A DNA stretch of 64,000 nt from Desmodesmus armatus (lineage: Eukaryota; Chlorophyta; Chlorophyceae; Sphaeropleales; Scenedesmaceae): assembly GCA_007449985.2 (NCBI GenBank), contig VIIQ02000751.1, positions 124,001 to 188,000 of the forward strand, read 5' to 3'. This document shows, piece after piece, positions 28,953-40,302 of the stretch. The number at the start of each line of letters is the position of its first letter. The first letter of the stretch is position 1. Both the position numbers and the translations under genes were made by a program. A model generated the notes under the pieces. It saw only the letters and a list, made by a program, of their open reading frames with translations, did not search any database and was not told the origin of the DNA.

Positions 28953-30599
28953 GTCGCTTGTGCAGTAGTCTGTGCCCAGTGGGCTGCTTATTCAGTTTTT
29001 CAAGGGATGACCGTGCCGCAGTTCCAGCGGCTGAAATTGCCTGTGACAATCTTAAGGTTATGGTTCTGGCCAGCTCCCATCATAAGACTGCAGAGTGTTG
29101 CCTGTACAGTGTTTGATGCTTTGGCGGTTGTGGGTTGGCCTGTTACCTTGGACCCGTTTACACAGGTTTACAAAGGTGTGTTTGTTGTGATACTGTTGTT
29201 GCATGCCGATTTTGAGGCTGATACCTGCGTCAGGCGATGTGTTGAGCGCTTGCTTACGCATAAGATAAACCGGGTGCAAACTGTTCACACCGTGTTTGAA
29301 AGTCTTTACCTTGAATGTTGTTCACGTACTGTGTTTGAGAAGTAGTGAGCTTGAATGTTGTGCATGTGCCGCCTTCAAATAGTCTTGACCTTGCACGTGC
29401 GGGCCCATGCTTACATCTGTGTGGATAAATGGTTGCCCATGGCCTACCGCAGCATTGCCAAGCTGCAGTGTTGACCAGTGCACCACCAGTGGCGCGCACT
29501 AACAGAAATGCCAGTAGGTACAAGAACTGAAAGCATTGCTGTCTGTCTTGCAGAATTGACGCACACCAACAGGATGTGCCTTTTATGCTGACAGCAGGCG
29601 GGCCCCCGTACTTCGGAAGTACTGAGTGCCAAATAGTGCTTGTACATGCATTGTCTCTGATACCCTTTGGTTGTACATTTACACAGGCGATGTCGCTGCT
29701 GCACAAAATCCCCACAGTGATGTCGCTGCTGCACAAAATCCCCACAGTACAGGAGGACATAACGGCTGTGACCCCCCCCCCCACCTGCCAGCCATCACAC
29801 CATCCTCACCCCGGGAACAGTGACGCTCTAGTACTAGCAAAGAACCAGACTACTACGTTGACAATTGGTCAACCTTGAAGGTGTTGCAACACCTGGAAAC
29901 AAAGTGCATGCGCAAAGGTCCGGGGACGTGTGCTGGCTGCAGTCATCGCATTTCCTGCCGCAACTATGGCTCTCAAACTCTCAGGGCAAACTGCTGCCAG
30001 GATCCCCATACACTTGTCAACTTTCGACCAAAACGTGCACCAAACAAGAGCATGTCAATGTTGCTACCAGTTGATGCTGCAACATGGGAAGATGAAGGGC
30101 TGTGTATGTAGACACAGGAAGTGTGTATGTACACAATGTAGGTGCAGTGCCAACGACTGAGCTGTTCGGCTCTGTGCCTTGTGCATGGCGGCTCATGCAG
30201 AGCCTTTTGATGGGTGACGCACTGCCAGTGCCAGTGAGCCACGTGAGGGACCAAATCAGCATGAGCCCCACCATGGCACACGTCACATGTAGTACAGTCA
30301 TAAGAGGCCAGTCACGGGAGGCCAGCTGTGAACAAGGCGTGTTGACACACGTTCAAACGTTCACCTGCACGTGCGTGCTGTGCATTGGGAGAGGGGGCGT
30401 CAGCTCAATAAAGCTTGCTGACACAGTAACCTGAGGCTGCCGCTGAAACAGGCTGCGCGTCATTCAGAGTCATCAACCTTGAAGAGCAGGGTCACTGACC
30501 CAGTGGTACAATCCCGGTCTTGGCACTACATGGCCCCCACCTCGTCCTCGCTCACACAATGGGAATTGGGGGTGGGGAGGGTTTGGGGGTGGGGAGGGC
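28953..30599. other. spacer of about 1.6 kb between convergent genes
   Basis: It should contain the 3' UTR of the SGNH gene (+) and of the four-TM gene (-). I see no conserved ORF. It contains a 30-bp perfect tandem duplication (29689-29748), a poly-C run near 29767, and part of a G-rich minisatellite from about 30560. A possible last exon of the minus-strand gene ends at 30464. Confidence 0.5.
29689..29748. repeat. 30-bp perfect tandem duplication
   Basis: Bases 29689-29718 are repeated exactly at 29719-29748, directly abutting. There are two copies only, with no spacer, so this is not a CRISPR array. It is probably a replication-slippage event in non-coding DNA. Confidence 0.95.
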
Positions 30600-30650
30600 T
30601 TAGGGGTGGGGAGGGTTTGGGGGTTGCGAGGGGTTGGGGGTAGCACAACA
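30560..30650. repeat. G-rich minisatellite
   Basis: About four imperfect copies of a unit of about 20 bp (core GGTTTGGGGGTGGGGAGG) lie on the plus strand. Many GGG/GGGG tracts in close succession give strong potential for G-quadruplexes. On the minus strand it reads as a Pro-rich tail of the four-TM gene or lies in its last intron. Confidence 0.85.
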
Positions 30651-31203
30651 AAAGTAAATGTCCTTCCCAATAGCAGCGACCAAAATCACCCCAAACATCA
30701 CAGTCACGGCTATGGCAACGCTTTGGATGGTGAACAACCAGCAGAACAACGCCACTCCAGCCAACGTGAAAAAGGCACATAAACTGATAGTTGTGATGTC
30801 ACCGTCCTTGAAAACGTGTTTGTATAGACACGTGTCTGACTTGTCGCTATGAGCCTCACGCGTCAATGCTACAACAATGGTCAACATTGCCATCATGAAT
30901 GCAAGACACCACACCACTACATACGCGATCACAACGCCATTGCTGGGGCCAGCGTGAGGTGTTGTGCCATCCGGAACTGATGTCACGGAAATTGTGCTAG
31001 TTGTTGGTCCTGATGGGACTGCCATGTAGTTGGTGGGGCCATTTGCTGCTGGGACCATAGCCAGTGCAGCCATTGCGATGCCGGCCAGAAGCGTGGCCTG
31101 CAAGACACACAAAGAGGTTTGTGACACTTTCTAGGTGTGTACAAAAGTGTGTGGCACCTGAAGTACCCACCACTGCCATGGCCATTGTGTTATCCAAGCC
31201 CAT
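30600..31203 (-). CDS. unrecognised four-TM membrane protein
   Basis: I do not recognise this family. Exon 1 (31203-31171, MGLDNTMAMAV) joins in frame to exon 2 starting at 31097 (ATLLAGIAMAALAMVP). Four hydrophobic segments follow the order: MAVATLLAGIAMAALAMV; VVIAYVVVWCLAFMMAMLTI; ISLCAFFTLAGVALFCWLF; VAIAVTVMFGVILVAAIG. A Thr/Pro/Gly-rich loop separates the first two. Read straight on, the frame ends at 30600 with a Pro-rich tail encoded by the G-rich minisatellite (176 residues). More likely, a GT after IYF splices to an acceptor near 30499. The C-terminus would then be LTLLFKVDDSE with a stop at 30464. It is divergent from another unrecognised membrane protein, with about 400 bp between the starts. 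Confidence covers the existence of the gene, not its function. Confidence 0.65.
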
Positions 31204-31598
31204 CGTCGAAGACTTCTGGATCTGCGGGACTGCGACCTTGCAGTCAGGGGGCAGTACTACCCTATACTCAGGTCAACACGTTTCCTGCTTGAGGTGCGGC
31301 GGTAAGAGACGGGGGTGTCCAGTGGTCCCGGACCTCCAGTCAGCTCTAGGAATGAAAGAGCAGTAGGGGGGCACTGGGCAACAGGGCACACATCTCGTCG
31401 CTCTGATAATGGGATGGAGAAAAAGCCTTCCCCTTTCTTCCCCGTCTGTGTGACTGGGTCTTTGGACAACCCTGGTTTCAAGGTAAATGCTTTTCGAAGA
31501 TGTTTCTACCGAATCACGCACACACACTCACAACGGAACCTCTACGTGAAGTCCAGTTCGATCGTGTCAGTCGCTGCTGAGGCCCAAAACTGCTGACG
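31204..31598. other. shared divergent promoter region of two membrane-protein genes
   Basis: About 395 bp separate the ATG of the minus-strand four-TM gene from that of the plus-strand multi-TM gene. No conserved ORF is seen. Both transcripts must start here, so a bidirectional promoter is likely; I see no clear core elements. Confidence 0.5.
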
Positions 31599-33336
31599 AT
31601 GGCACTCGCTAGCTATCGCTACCCACCCCAGCGCGCTGCACTAAAGACCACCATACATCCTCACGGCGTCTTCATGTCTCTCAGAACCCGCTCAACAGCT
31701 GCTAGGCTGTCCAAACCGGCCCAGTCAGCTGCAGCTGCTCTGCCCAGCTTTTCAGACAAATTGCTGCATGGACCGTCAGAGTTGATGGCCAGTGTAGCAT
31801 CTCAGCTTGGGTCACTTTCGGCCCGGTCTCTGGCGGTGACAGCAGTGCACGGTGCAGCAGCTGCCCTTGCCCTTGGCATGTGCATGTAAGTGACTGCAAG
31901 GACATTGATGACGGCAAATCACATGCAGCCGCCTGCCTTGACCTTGCTGGTGAACGGGAATGTTGCAGGGCACTTGCACAGGCAAGCGAAGTGGCTTTTC
32001 CGTTTGGGGGCAATGGCTGGATCTGTGACCGCACCCCTCCCAAAACAAACCTGCCAAATGACGTCAAGGCCACAGCAGCACCTGCTGTGCTGCTTCTTGT
32101 GGAGATAGTGCACTGGCTGCCCATGATCTGTGGATTTTGGTTGGCACATGACCTCTTCACCCACAAGATCACGTTTATGTCAGGTGTCATCCCCAGTCCA
32201 TCACGAGTGTTTTGCATCGCCCTGGCAGCCCTGGTGCAGGTGTGTCAATGCTTCATCCTGAATACCATGCAAGCCAGCAGATTACCTGATGATGACCTCT
32301 GATAGGTTGTCAAGCTGGGTGCATGCCCCACAGCATTACTATATGTTCATGAGGTTATGCAATGTACAAGCTGGGTTTGCGCTGGCGCACTTTCTAGGCG
32401 CTCACCACGTCAGCGATACCGTAGTCTGTTTGCAGATCCACCACAGGCTGTCTCATAGCTTGTGGCTATCAACACAAGCTTTGCCGCTGGCAAGGTCCAT
32501 CATGATATGTCACCCTGCCTTGGCCTTTGCAGGTGCTGTCAGGCGTCCTTGGCATCGTCATGCACGAGTTTGAAGGCTGGCAGGTTGCCCCCTTTACCTG
32601 GACCGACTACAAGCAGCAGGACGGCAACAGCGAGTGGATGCGAGAAGTGATTTACAGGCTGTTGCTGATCATGCAGTCCCTTGCGTTTGCTGCTTTCAAC
32701 CTGGGGGTATACGGCTGGCCAGGAGACATGCCAGCAGCTGCTGGCAGTGGGTGGGCGCCAGCAGTCATTGAAGTCCTGCAGTACGCTTTGCTGTTTTGGA
32801 CAGTCGCATCAACAGGTCTGATGATCATGGGGCCGCGGAGGCCAGTCTTGGATTTCAAGCACTGGGCTACAGACCGCCAACACCTCACCATCAACCCGGC
32901 TCCTGTGGCAGTCATGAGCGTTTTTGGGGTAAATGCTCTGCTGTACATCGTCGGCATGGGGCTGGTGTTCTCACCTGCAGGTATCCCTGCCGAGCTTGTG
33001 ATGTTGCAAAGCTTTGTCTCTCTGGGGCTGACAGGAGTTTTCGTGCTTGCAGCCGACTGGCTGTTGGGGCGCATCAAAGCCATGGGGGTAGGATTCGGCT
33101 CCAACATCTCACTGCTGGCACTCACACTGCTGCCACCAGCTGTATGTGTGTTAGGGTGCTACCTTACCCCCAAGTTCTGGGCTGCTGTACCTGTCATGTT
33201 CATCCTGGGGGCGATGGTGGAGGCTGTCAGTGTTGAGACAGCCTTTGATCAGCGGGCGCACGCCCTTGCTGTTGTGTGGCTCACGTCTGGAGTGTGGTCG
33301 CAGATTGAACTGTTCAAGCACTTGTACATCATATAA
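31599..33336 (+). CDS. unrecognised multi-pass membrane protein
   Basis: Three exons join in frame: 31599-31885, 31969-32239 and 32533-33336 (453 residues). The N-terminus is basic and Ser/Ala-rich (MALASYRYPPQRAALKTT...RTRSTAARLSKPAQSAAAAL), suggesting an organelle-targeting peptide. About eight hydrophobic segments follow, including LLLVEIVHWLPMICGFWLAH, CIALAALVQVLSGVLGIVMH, LLLIMQSLAFAAFNLGVYGW, LQYALLFWTVASTGLMIM, VFGVNALLYIVGMGLVF, SFVSLGLTGVFVLAADWLLG, LLALTLLPPAVCVLGCYL and FWAAVPVMFILGAMVEAV. His and acidic residues lie near membrane edges (HEFEGW; AHDLFTHK). I do not recognise the family. Codon use and clean splicing support a real gene. Confidence 0.82.
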
Positions 33337-36241
33337 GGCCCTGGCCGCATGCATATGGCCTGCCTCTTCAAGAGTCTGCCTGTAGTATAGGCAGCATGCC
33401 ATAGAGCATTTCACTGTGAAGTGCGTCCCCGGGAGTCGGTTATGTGTGTGTGAGAGAGGGGGGGGGGGTCAGGAATGTACAGCTATATATGGACTGAAAG
33501 ATCGTCTCCAGCCTGGCATGTTTCAGTTTTCCAAAGGTTCAACTATTTTGCCCGTGTTTATCAGCTACCCCACCACACTGGTGGTTGGTCAGGGTGGCAA
33601 CAAGGGGCTTTGTGATGCACTGCATCACAGTGTAGCGTTGGCTTGAACTGTGAGGGCACACCCACCAGCCCGCATACACACCCAATCGGAGTGCACCTGT
33701 GCTGGCCTGCAAAAACCCAATCTGGGGTAGTGTGAGGCGTGAGCCTTGCTCGGGTTGCCGCTCAGCTCATGCCAGCGCTTGGCATGCTTGATCATTGAGC
33801 TGCTGGCTGATCATCAGCAGTGCACACGGCACACAGGCTGCAGTCCAGCTAGCCGGCAAGCATGGTACTTACGGCGTGCACCAAACCTGTGTGATTGCGA
33901 CCCTGTGTTCAACATGACCTCTGATTGTGTTCAACATAAGTTGTCAGGCTGTTGCTGGTCGAATGCCTGCATGTTGTGGGGTGTGGCCTTCAGGTTTGAG
34001 GAGAGTTACTGCTTTGGCGTGTCAGCTGCTGGTGGGCCCATGACCCATATGGTCTATATTTCTTGTGTACTCCGAGTACGAGTCGTCGGACGACCCTGCG
34101 TGAGCGCTGCTGAGCTGTGACAGATGTGATACGGGTGATGCGTAAGTGTTCGAATTTGTCGTTAGCAGCATAAACATGTGTGGCACGTGGCCAAGCCCAA
34201 GCTCATGGCTGTGTGTCTTGATGGTCAGCCTCTTGACAGTGTGCCTCAGGCAAGGCTGAAAGGCTTACAGGTATCTAGGCCCAATGCAGCACGCCCCAGG
34301 TGTGCAGGCAGATTTGTTCATAACCCAAGTGCTACACAGCATGCCCTCATGTACTTTCACGGGCAGCAGGCTATTGACTCATGTTCAGGCTGGACCTGGT
34401 GATGCTGTAGTGTGCCCACAGCAAAGGCAGCTGGACCCTCTAGACTGCCAGGCTGGAGTCCAGTCTGGCAGGCCCAGAGGCACACCAAGCTGTACATGAC
34501 ACATCAGCCACAGCCAGTCACAGGGTGATCATCATGATGATTGGTACAAAAGTTGAGTACTGGGTGGTGTCAAAGTGTGTCTTGAATTGCTTGCATCAAT
34601 GCATGTGACGCCAGTATGTGGCAGAGGGTCCCGTGTGAGGTGTGTCAAATACGTGTGTGGTGTTGTTTACTGATACTTGAACAAGCCTCTATCGGCTGCT
34701 GCCAGTCGATTGTGGATTGGCACCATGTATGGTGGGTGTGAGCTTGGCAGAATGTGTCTCATCATGGAATGTGCTTTCTAAGCAACGGTTGCATGTCACA
34801 AGTGTGACGTGGCGCCACATCACTCCTATCCTTTTCCACATGGGTCCAGCTGTACCTGGAGGTCATTCTGTGCCGGACGGCCCATGCTCCACTCACTCCA
34901 TTGTGACAGATATGTGTGTGCTGTGGCCTACTACATCGGAAATTTGTACCCCGCTGAATCGGTTGTGTACGTTGTGTGAGATGGAACCAAGCTGTTGGGG
35001 TTAGGCACTACATTGTACCACAGTGTCAAGATTTGTGTGTGATGCTGTGATCAGCTCGAGGCAGACAAGCTCCGCTGTGAGTGTGTCCAGTGAGACAGTT
35101 GGCCGCATATGGTGTTGAGGTCAATACAGCAAGACAGCAAGGACACTCAATCCCTGTTCCTACAGCCAGCTACAGCACTCACTGAGACATGTGACGTGTG
35201 GTGTCGTGCTGTGAGCAAGCTAGGTCAAGCTTTGATAAACCTGGTGGTAACAATCCCGACCACACCATTCATGTCGGGATTGGGTGAAAATCTGGGTTGC
35301 GCCCCCCCCCCCTTGTTAACCAAGAATTTTTTGGGGTGAAATCAGGTGGAATGCATGCTTTTAATCTGGTGGCAAAGACTGGTAAATTGATAGCAGTTGC
35401 CATAGCAGTTGCCACAGTGTCTTTGTTACTTTTGGGACATGTTACACCTGTAGCTGTGAAGCCCAGAGAGCCCATGTCAGCCAACTACTGATATCAGGGA
35501 GGCAGGAATCACAAGGGATATCGCACCAGTGACACAGAGCTCAAACAACCGACCCCAAAATCCCCAGCAATTGCATTGCTCAGTATCTGACATACATATT
35601 GAGTGCGGGTGTGTGTAACGGACATGTGAAGGGTGCGAGGGGAGCGTGGTGGCAAGGTTGCACAGCCTGTATGATGATGGTTGTTGCCTGGTGGGTACCG
35701 CAGCTGGTACCGCCACGGCGATATCAACACGTGGCCAACCGCAACAGTACAAGTCTAACGGAGCTGTGTGCACTGCTTTGAGGGTGTCCGACGTTGACGC
35801 GTTTTGCTGCCAGCAGCTTCATGAGCCGCTCACAGCGGCAGGAACAGCATGTGCATGGTCAAGCGGTGTTGTATCGCATATGGTGCCTGTCAGCCAGAAG
35901 TCTGTCCATGTAGTGCATAATACGACAAACAACCGGTGCGGCGTTGGGTGTGCACGTGCTGTCAGATTCCCGGAGGCTGTGGTGTGCCCCTGGCCCAGCC
36001 CTGCCAGGCTGTAGGAGGACCAGTGCAGTTTCCCACAGCAGTTGCGTGGGGGATAGCCGCACAGCCAAAATACCAGAAGCTGACGGGCACAAAGGTTCCA
36101 TAAAAGGAAACGGCCTGGTTGAAGTTAGTGTGTCTCATATTCGAGTTCCGTAACAATTAGTCATTCCCCTGGGCCACGTTGGATCGTCCACTCTGGCGCG
36201 TTTGCCTCAGCAGAGCGCAAGCAAGTGATTTAAACTGCCAG
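33337..36241. other. 2.9-kb spacer, no gene seen
   Basis: This lies between two plus-strand genes. The plus strand is G/T-rich. Many short ORFs exist, but none shows a conserved motif or a plausible exon chain. It contains poly-G and poly-C runs near 33462 and 35301 and a perfect 10-bp inverted repeat at 35251-35282. The right end should contain the promoter of the phosphoribosyltransferase-hydrolase gene. Confidence 0.5.
35251..35282. repeat. 10-bp perfect inverted repeat
   Basis: CAATCCCGAC (35251-35260) and its reverse complement GTCGGGATTG (35273-35282) are separated by 12 nt. A transcript could form a stem-loop. There is no adjacent coding feature to assign it to. Confidence 0.8.
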
Positions 36242-39200
36242 ATGGACTGTCGGATCGTGGCAAACAGGTCCAAAATCTTACATACGACTCTGCTGCCAAG
36301 GCACTCCAGCTGTAGCTGGAAACCACCCCCCTCAGCGCCATGCCTGAGGAACTGGCCCCTGCAGTGGGCACACTTAGCAGGAGATATGCCTGATCAACCA
36401 TTCAGGGACAGGAAGGAAGCGGGTCAGTTGCTGGGCTGTGAGCTGTCGCGCCTGCTGTCAAGCGACCAGCAGCTGCAGCATGAGCATGCAGACACAGCAG
36501 AAGCAGTGGCAGCTAAAGCAGCCCTCAGATCGGGAAACGTGGTGGTCCTAGGGCTTGTGCGGGGAGGCATGCCTGTGGCAGATGCTGTGGCACATGCACT
36601 GGGCTGCCCCTGCGATGCCTTTGTGGTCCGAAAGGTCGGCGCCCCAGATCAGCCAGAGTGAGTTGTCAGCACCGAGCGCTGCTTGAGGCCCTGTGATTGC
36701 ACTTTGACCGCATTACCTAATGTAAAGGGTACCATTCAGCGGTGACAACAACTGCAGTTGGACCCCCCTCCCCAAGGGGGTGCTGAAATCGCATGCATGG
36801 GTCCTAGATGGCCACAACCTGACCGCCATCACTTGTACCTGCCACCAATGCTGCGCTAGCTATAGTTGTGGCCATACATATGCATGTGGGCTCATCAGCT
36901 GGCTCCTGACTGAGCATGGCTGTGATCTCCTTTGGGCTGCTGTGACTAACTGTGGGATGCTGTGTGGCACATGGGGCAGGTACGGTATCGGTGCTGTTGC
37001 CGAAGACGGGCGTGTGGTCATCAACAACACTGCTGTGGAGGGGGTGGGCGCAACCCAGCAGCAGCTGCAGGACATCATAGACAGCGAAATACGGGAGCTG
37101 CAGCGGCGTGTGCAGGTCTACAGGGGCGGGCGCCCACACCTGCCTGTTGCAGGTAGGTAAGGGGCTGGGGGTGGGGGTGGCAATGCATCCAGGCGCATGC
37201 TGTTGTTGTGCAACGTGGCTGCTTAAAAAAAGCACAAGCCTTCAACCCCAGTGAATTGAACCAAATTCTCAAATTTGGGCAGGCAGGCAGTGTGCAGGTA
37301 GTTCCAGCAGACATGCCTGACGCAACGCAACCCAACGTTTGCCCAGTCGAGTGCCTGCTTGTTTATTTGTATGGGACATCGGGTGCTGCCAGCAATGAAA
37401 GTGACCTCACCACGCCAAGCACCCACATGCGCCCCATGTGCATGATGCAGTTGGCGCTGACGGCTCTCCCTCTTACACACACTGGCCCCCTGCGTGGTTT
37501 TGGCCCCAAGTCTTTCGAAATGTTTACAGGTCACATCGGCTCCAATCTCGACCCCGACCATCAAGGTCTTCACAAGCAAGAGTTACAGTATCATCTGGCA
37601 CCTGCTTGCTCTTCCTCTCCCCCGGACCCCACCCCCCTTTTTCACCCACCCCCTGCCCCTGTGTCGCGTGTGCCTCAGGCAAGGCAGTTATCCTAGTGGA
37701 TGATGGCCTAGCTACAGGAATAACTGCTCGTGCAGCCTGCAAGGCCATGCGAGCAGCAGGGGCAGCTGTGACTGTGCTGGCCCTGCCTGTGGGGGCTGCA
37801 CGCACCATCGCTGAGTTCCAGAAGCAACACGAGGCTGACCTGGTGGTGTGCCTGCGTACACCCAAGCGCTTCCAGGCGGTGGGAGCTCACTATGCGGTGG
37901 GTGAAAAATGATGCCAGCTGGGCTGCCACACCTGCCTGCTTTGTTTGGGGTTGGATAAGCATGTGGCACATGTGACAGGAAGTTGCAGCAGCAGCAGCAG
38001 TCGCTGGCCACAGAGGCTGCCGACTCTGCAAGTTGGTGTTGCTGCACTTGAAATGTAGCGCGGGATGAATTATGAATGAATCAGCCGCCAGTCGTCTTTA
38101 TGGTTTGGCACACTACAGTCTTCTCCTCCTCGCACCGTCTGCTGCAGCATATGGTGTCTCAAACATGCGTGCATTAGCCTGCAGCACATATCTGCGATGC
38201 GCCTTGGCTGCTGGCTGTACCCTACTGGACTTCAGCAAGGCCGGCAGCTCTGCACGGATCAAGCGGGTTCAGGATGGGCCATCTCAGTGCAGGGAGGGCT
38301 GCAAGTGTCGTGCAACTGTATAGTTGTTTCGGCTGCGTGTCTGCTGGTGTGACCTGCAGGACTTCAGCCAGACTACGGATGAGGAGGTCGTGGAAATCCT
38401 GAAGCAGCACGCGCAAAACAGCAACCCCCAACATGCTATCGCCGAGGCCACTGCTATAGGAGCAGCAGCAGCTGAGGAACCGGCTGATCCTGAAGGAGCC
38501 TCGGACCAACAGGAACCAGGCGTCAGCACCACACCAGGCACTGCTGCCGAAGCTGGCAGCAAACAGGCAGCAGCCGCGGCAGCGGGTGGCGCCACCTGCC
38601 CCCTTGTTATAGACACAGCAGCAGTCCGCGATCAAGCAGCAGCTGCAGCCTCGCCCCACAACGCTCCGGAGTCAGCGACAGCAGCTCCAACAACGCCAAC
38701 AACAGCAGCACGCACCTCATCTTTGGCTGCTGCTCTGGGGCATAGCCCAGCAGCCTCTCCAGCGGCAGCAGCAGGAGCAGCAGCACCTGTGCAGCGCCTG
38801 CGTCCTGTGGAGAATGAGCAGGTTGTCATAACAGACAGTGAGCTTGGTGTGCAGCTGCACGGCATACTGACCGTGCCTCAGGGGGCTGTGGGCCTGGTGG
38901 TGTTTGCGCATGGGAGTGGCAGCAGCAGGAACAGCCCGCGCAACAGCATGGTGGCAGCAACACTGCATAAGGCGGGTGAGTCCCTTGATTGAGGCCCTGT
39001 GCGTGTGTGTGCTTCCACCAGCTAACTCTTCCCTGCAGCGCATAAGATGGCAGCATTTTGCCTTGCCATGGGCATGTTTGCAGGGCACTGCCTGGCAAAG
39101 GTGCATTGGGATGCAGTCACATTTACACGCGGCTCCAGCACTGCTGTTGTGAGTGACTCGCGACAATCGTGTGGTAGTCTCTGTTACATCCTGGCTGCGA

Positions 39201-40302
39201 GTTGCAGTCACACGCCTTCACCAAGCCCTTCCAGCCCGCCCATCCCGGCATGCATGCAGTGGGCTATTCGGAAGGTGTACCGCTTTTCCTTCAGTGGAGT
39301 AGTACTCCACTGTGAATACTGTGTACCACTGGTGCCATTGGTGTAGAGGAAAAGCAGTTCAACGTTCCTCTTGTGCAGGCTCCCAGCCACCTCTCCACCT
39401 GCACATCGCTCCTGCGCAACCCCACAACCTGTGTGCTGCATTGCTGCCGATTTTGCCTCGCAGGGTTGGCCACCCTGCTGTTTGACTTGCTGTCTGAGGA
39501 GGAGGCCCAGCAGCGCCACAACGTGTTTGACATAGCCCTGCTGGCCGGCAGGCTGCAGCTGGCTGTGGAGTGGCTGGAGGCTGTGGGCACACCAGCAGCT
39601 GGCAGGGTCACTCCTGACTTCCCAGTGGGCTTCTTCGGGGCCAGCACAGGTAAATGTGCGCTAGGCAGGGCTTGGGGTGCGGCAGTGCTGCAGCCAGTGA
39701 AAGGGGCACTCCATGCATTGCTGTAGTGGCGATTCTAGCATGCAGGGAAGAGTATGTTTGCAGATCTAACAGTGTTAGGCAAAGCAGCACAGCTGCACGA
39801 CCAGGGGATTGCTGCCAGCAAACAGTCAGCATGGCATGTGAGCAGGGCACCGCATGCTGGCAGCAGCTGTCTGCTGTTTGTCATCCCATTCACAGCCAAA
39901 CACATCACCCCTCTTTCCTTCTTGCTGCCACTGCACGCCCCTCCTTTCGTCCCTGCCGTTCATGTGCTGTGACCAACAGGCGGAGGTGCAGCGCTGTGGG
40001 CAGCGGCCTACCTAGGCAGTCGCATCTCTGCTGTGGTGGTGCGCGGCGGACGGCCCGACCTAGCAGCCGCCAAGCTCCCTGCTGTCACTGCCCCTACACT
40101 GCTGCTGGTGGGCGGGGAGGACACGCAGGTGCTGGAGCTCAACCAGGAGGCCCTGCAGGAGATGGGGGCCTCAGACAGTAGCCAGATTGTGGTGGTGCCG
40201 GGTGCTGGGCACTTGTTTGAGGGGCCAGGGCAGCTGGAGGCTGTGGCTGAACTGGCTGTGGAGTGGTTCAGGACACACATGGGGCCGGGTGGGGACGAGT
40301 GA
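36242..40302 (+). CDS. phosphoribosyltransferase - alpha/beta hydrolase (dienelactone hydrolase-like) fusion
   Basis: Six exons join in frame: 36242-36657, 36980-37152, 37679-37896, 38360-38975, 39464-39649 and 39980-40302 (643 residues). The N-terminal half is a COG1926-type PRTase: FRDRKEAGQLLGCELSRLL, VVVLGLVRGGMPVADAVAHA, FVVRKVGAPDQPE, YGIGAVAEDG, and the PRPP loop VILVDDGLATGITARAA (near 198). It ends DFSQTTDEEVVEIL. An Ala/Thr/Pro-rich linker of roughly 120 residues follows. The hydrolase half has LVVFAHGSGSSRNSPRN, the nucleophile elbow GFFGASTGGGAALWAA (assembled across an intron), LLLVGGEDTQVL (Asp) and VVPGAGHLFEGPG (His). Bacterial proteins such as mycobacterial Rv0571c share this domain order; substrates are unknown. 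The start at 36242 allows a transit peptide; the ATG at 36387 (MPDQPFRDR) is an alternative that begins just before the PRTase. Confidence 0.95.

Noticed and set aside
29689..29748. Possible CRISPR-like direct repeat
   Set aside because: Two abutting 30-bp copies with no spacer, in a eukaryotic genome; a simple tandem duplication.
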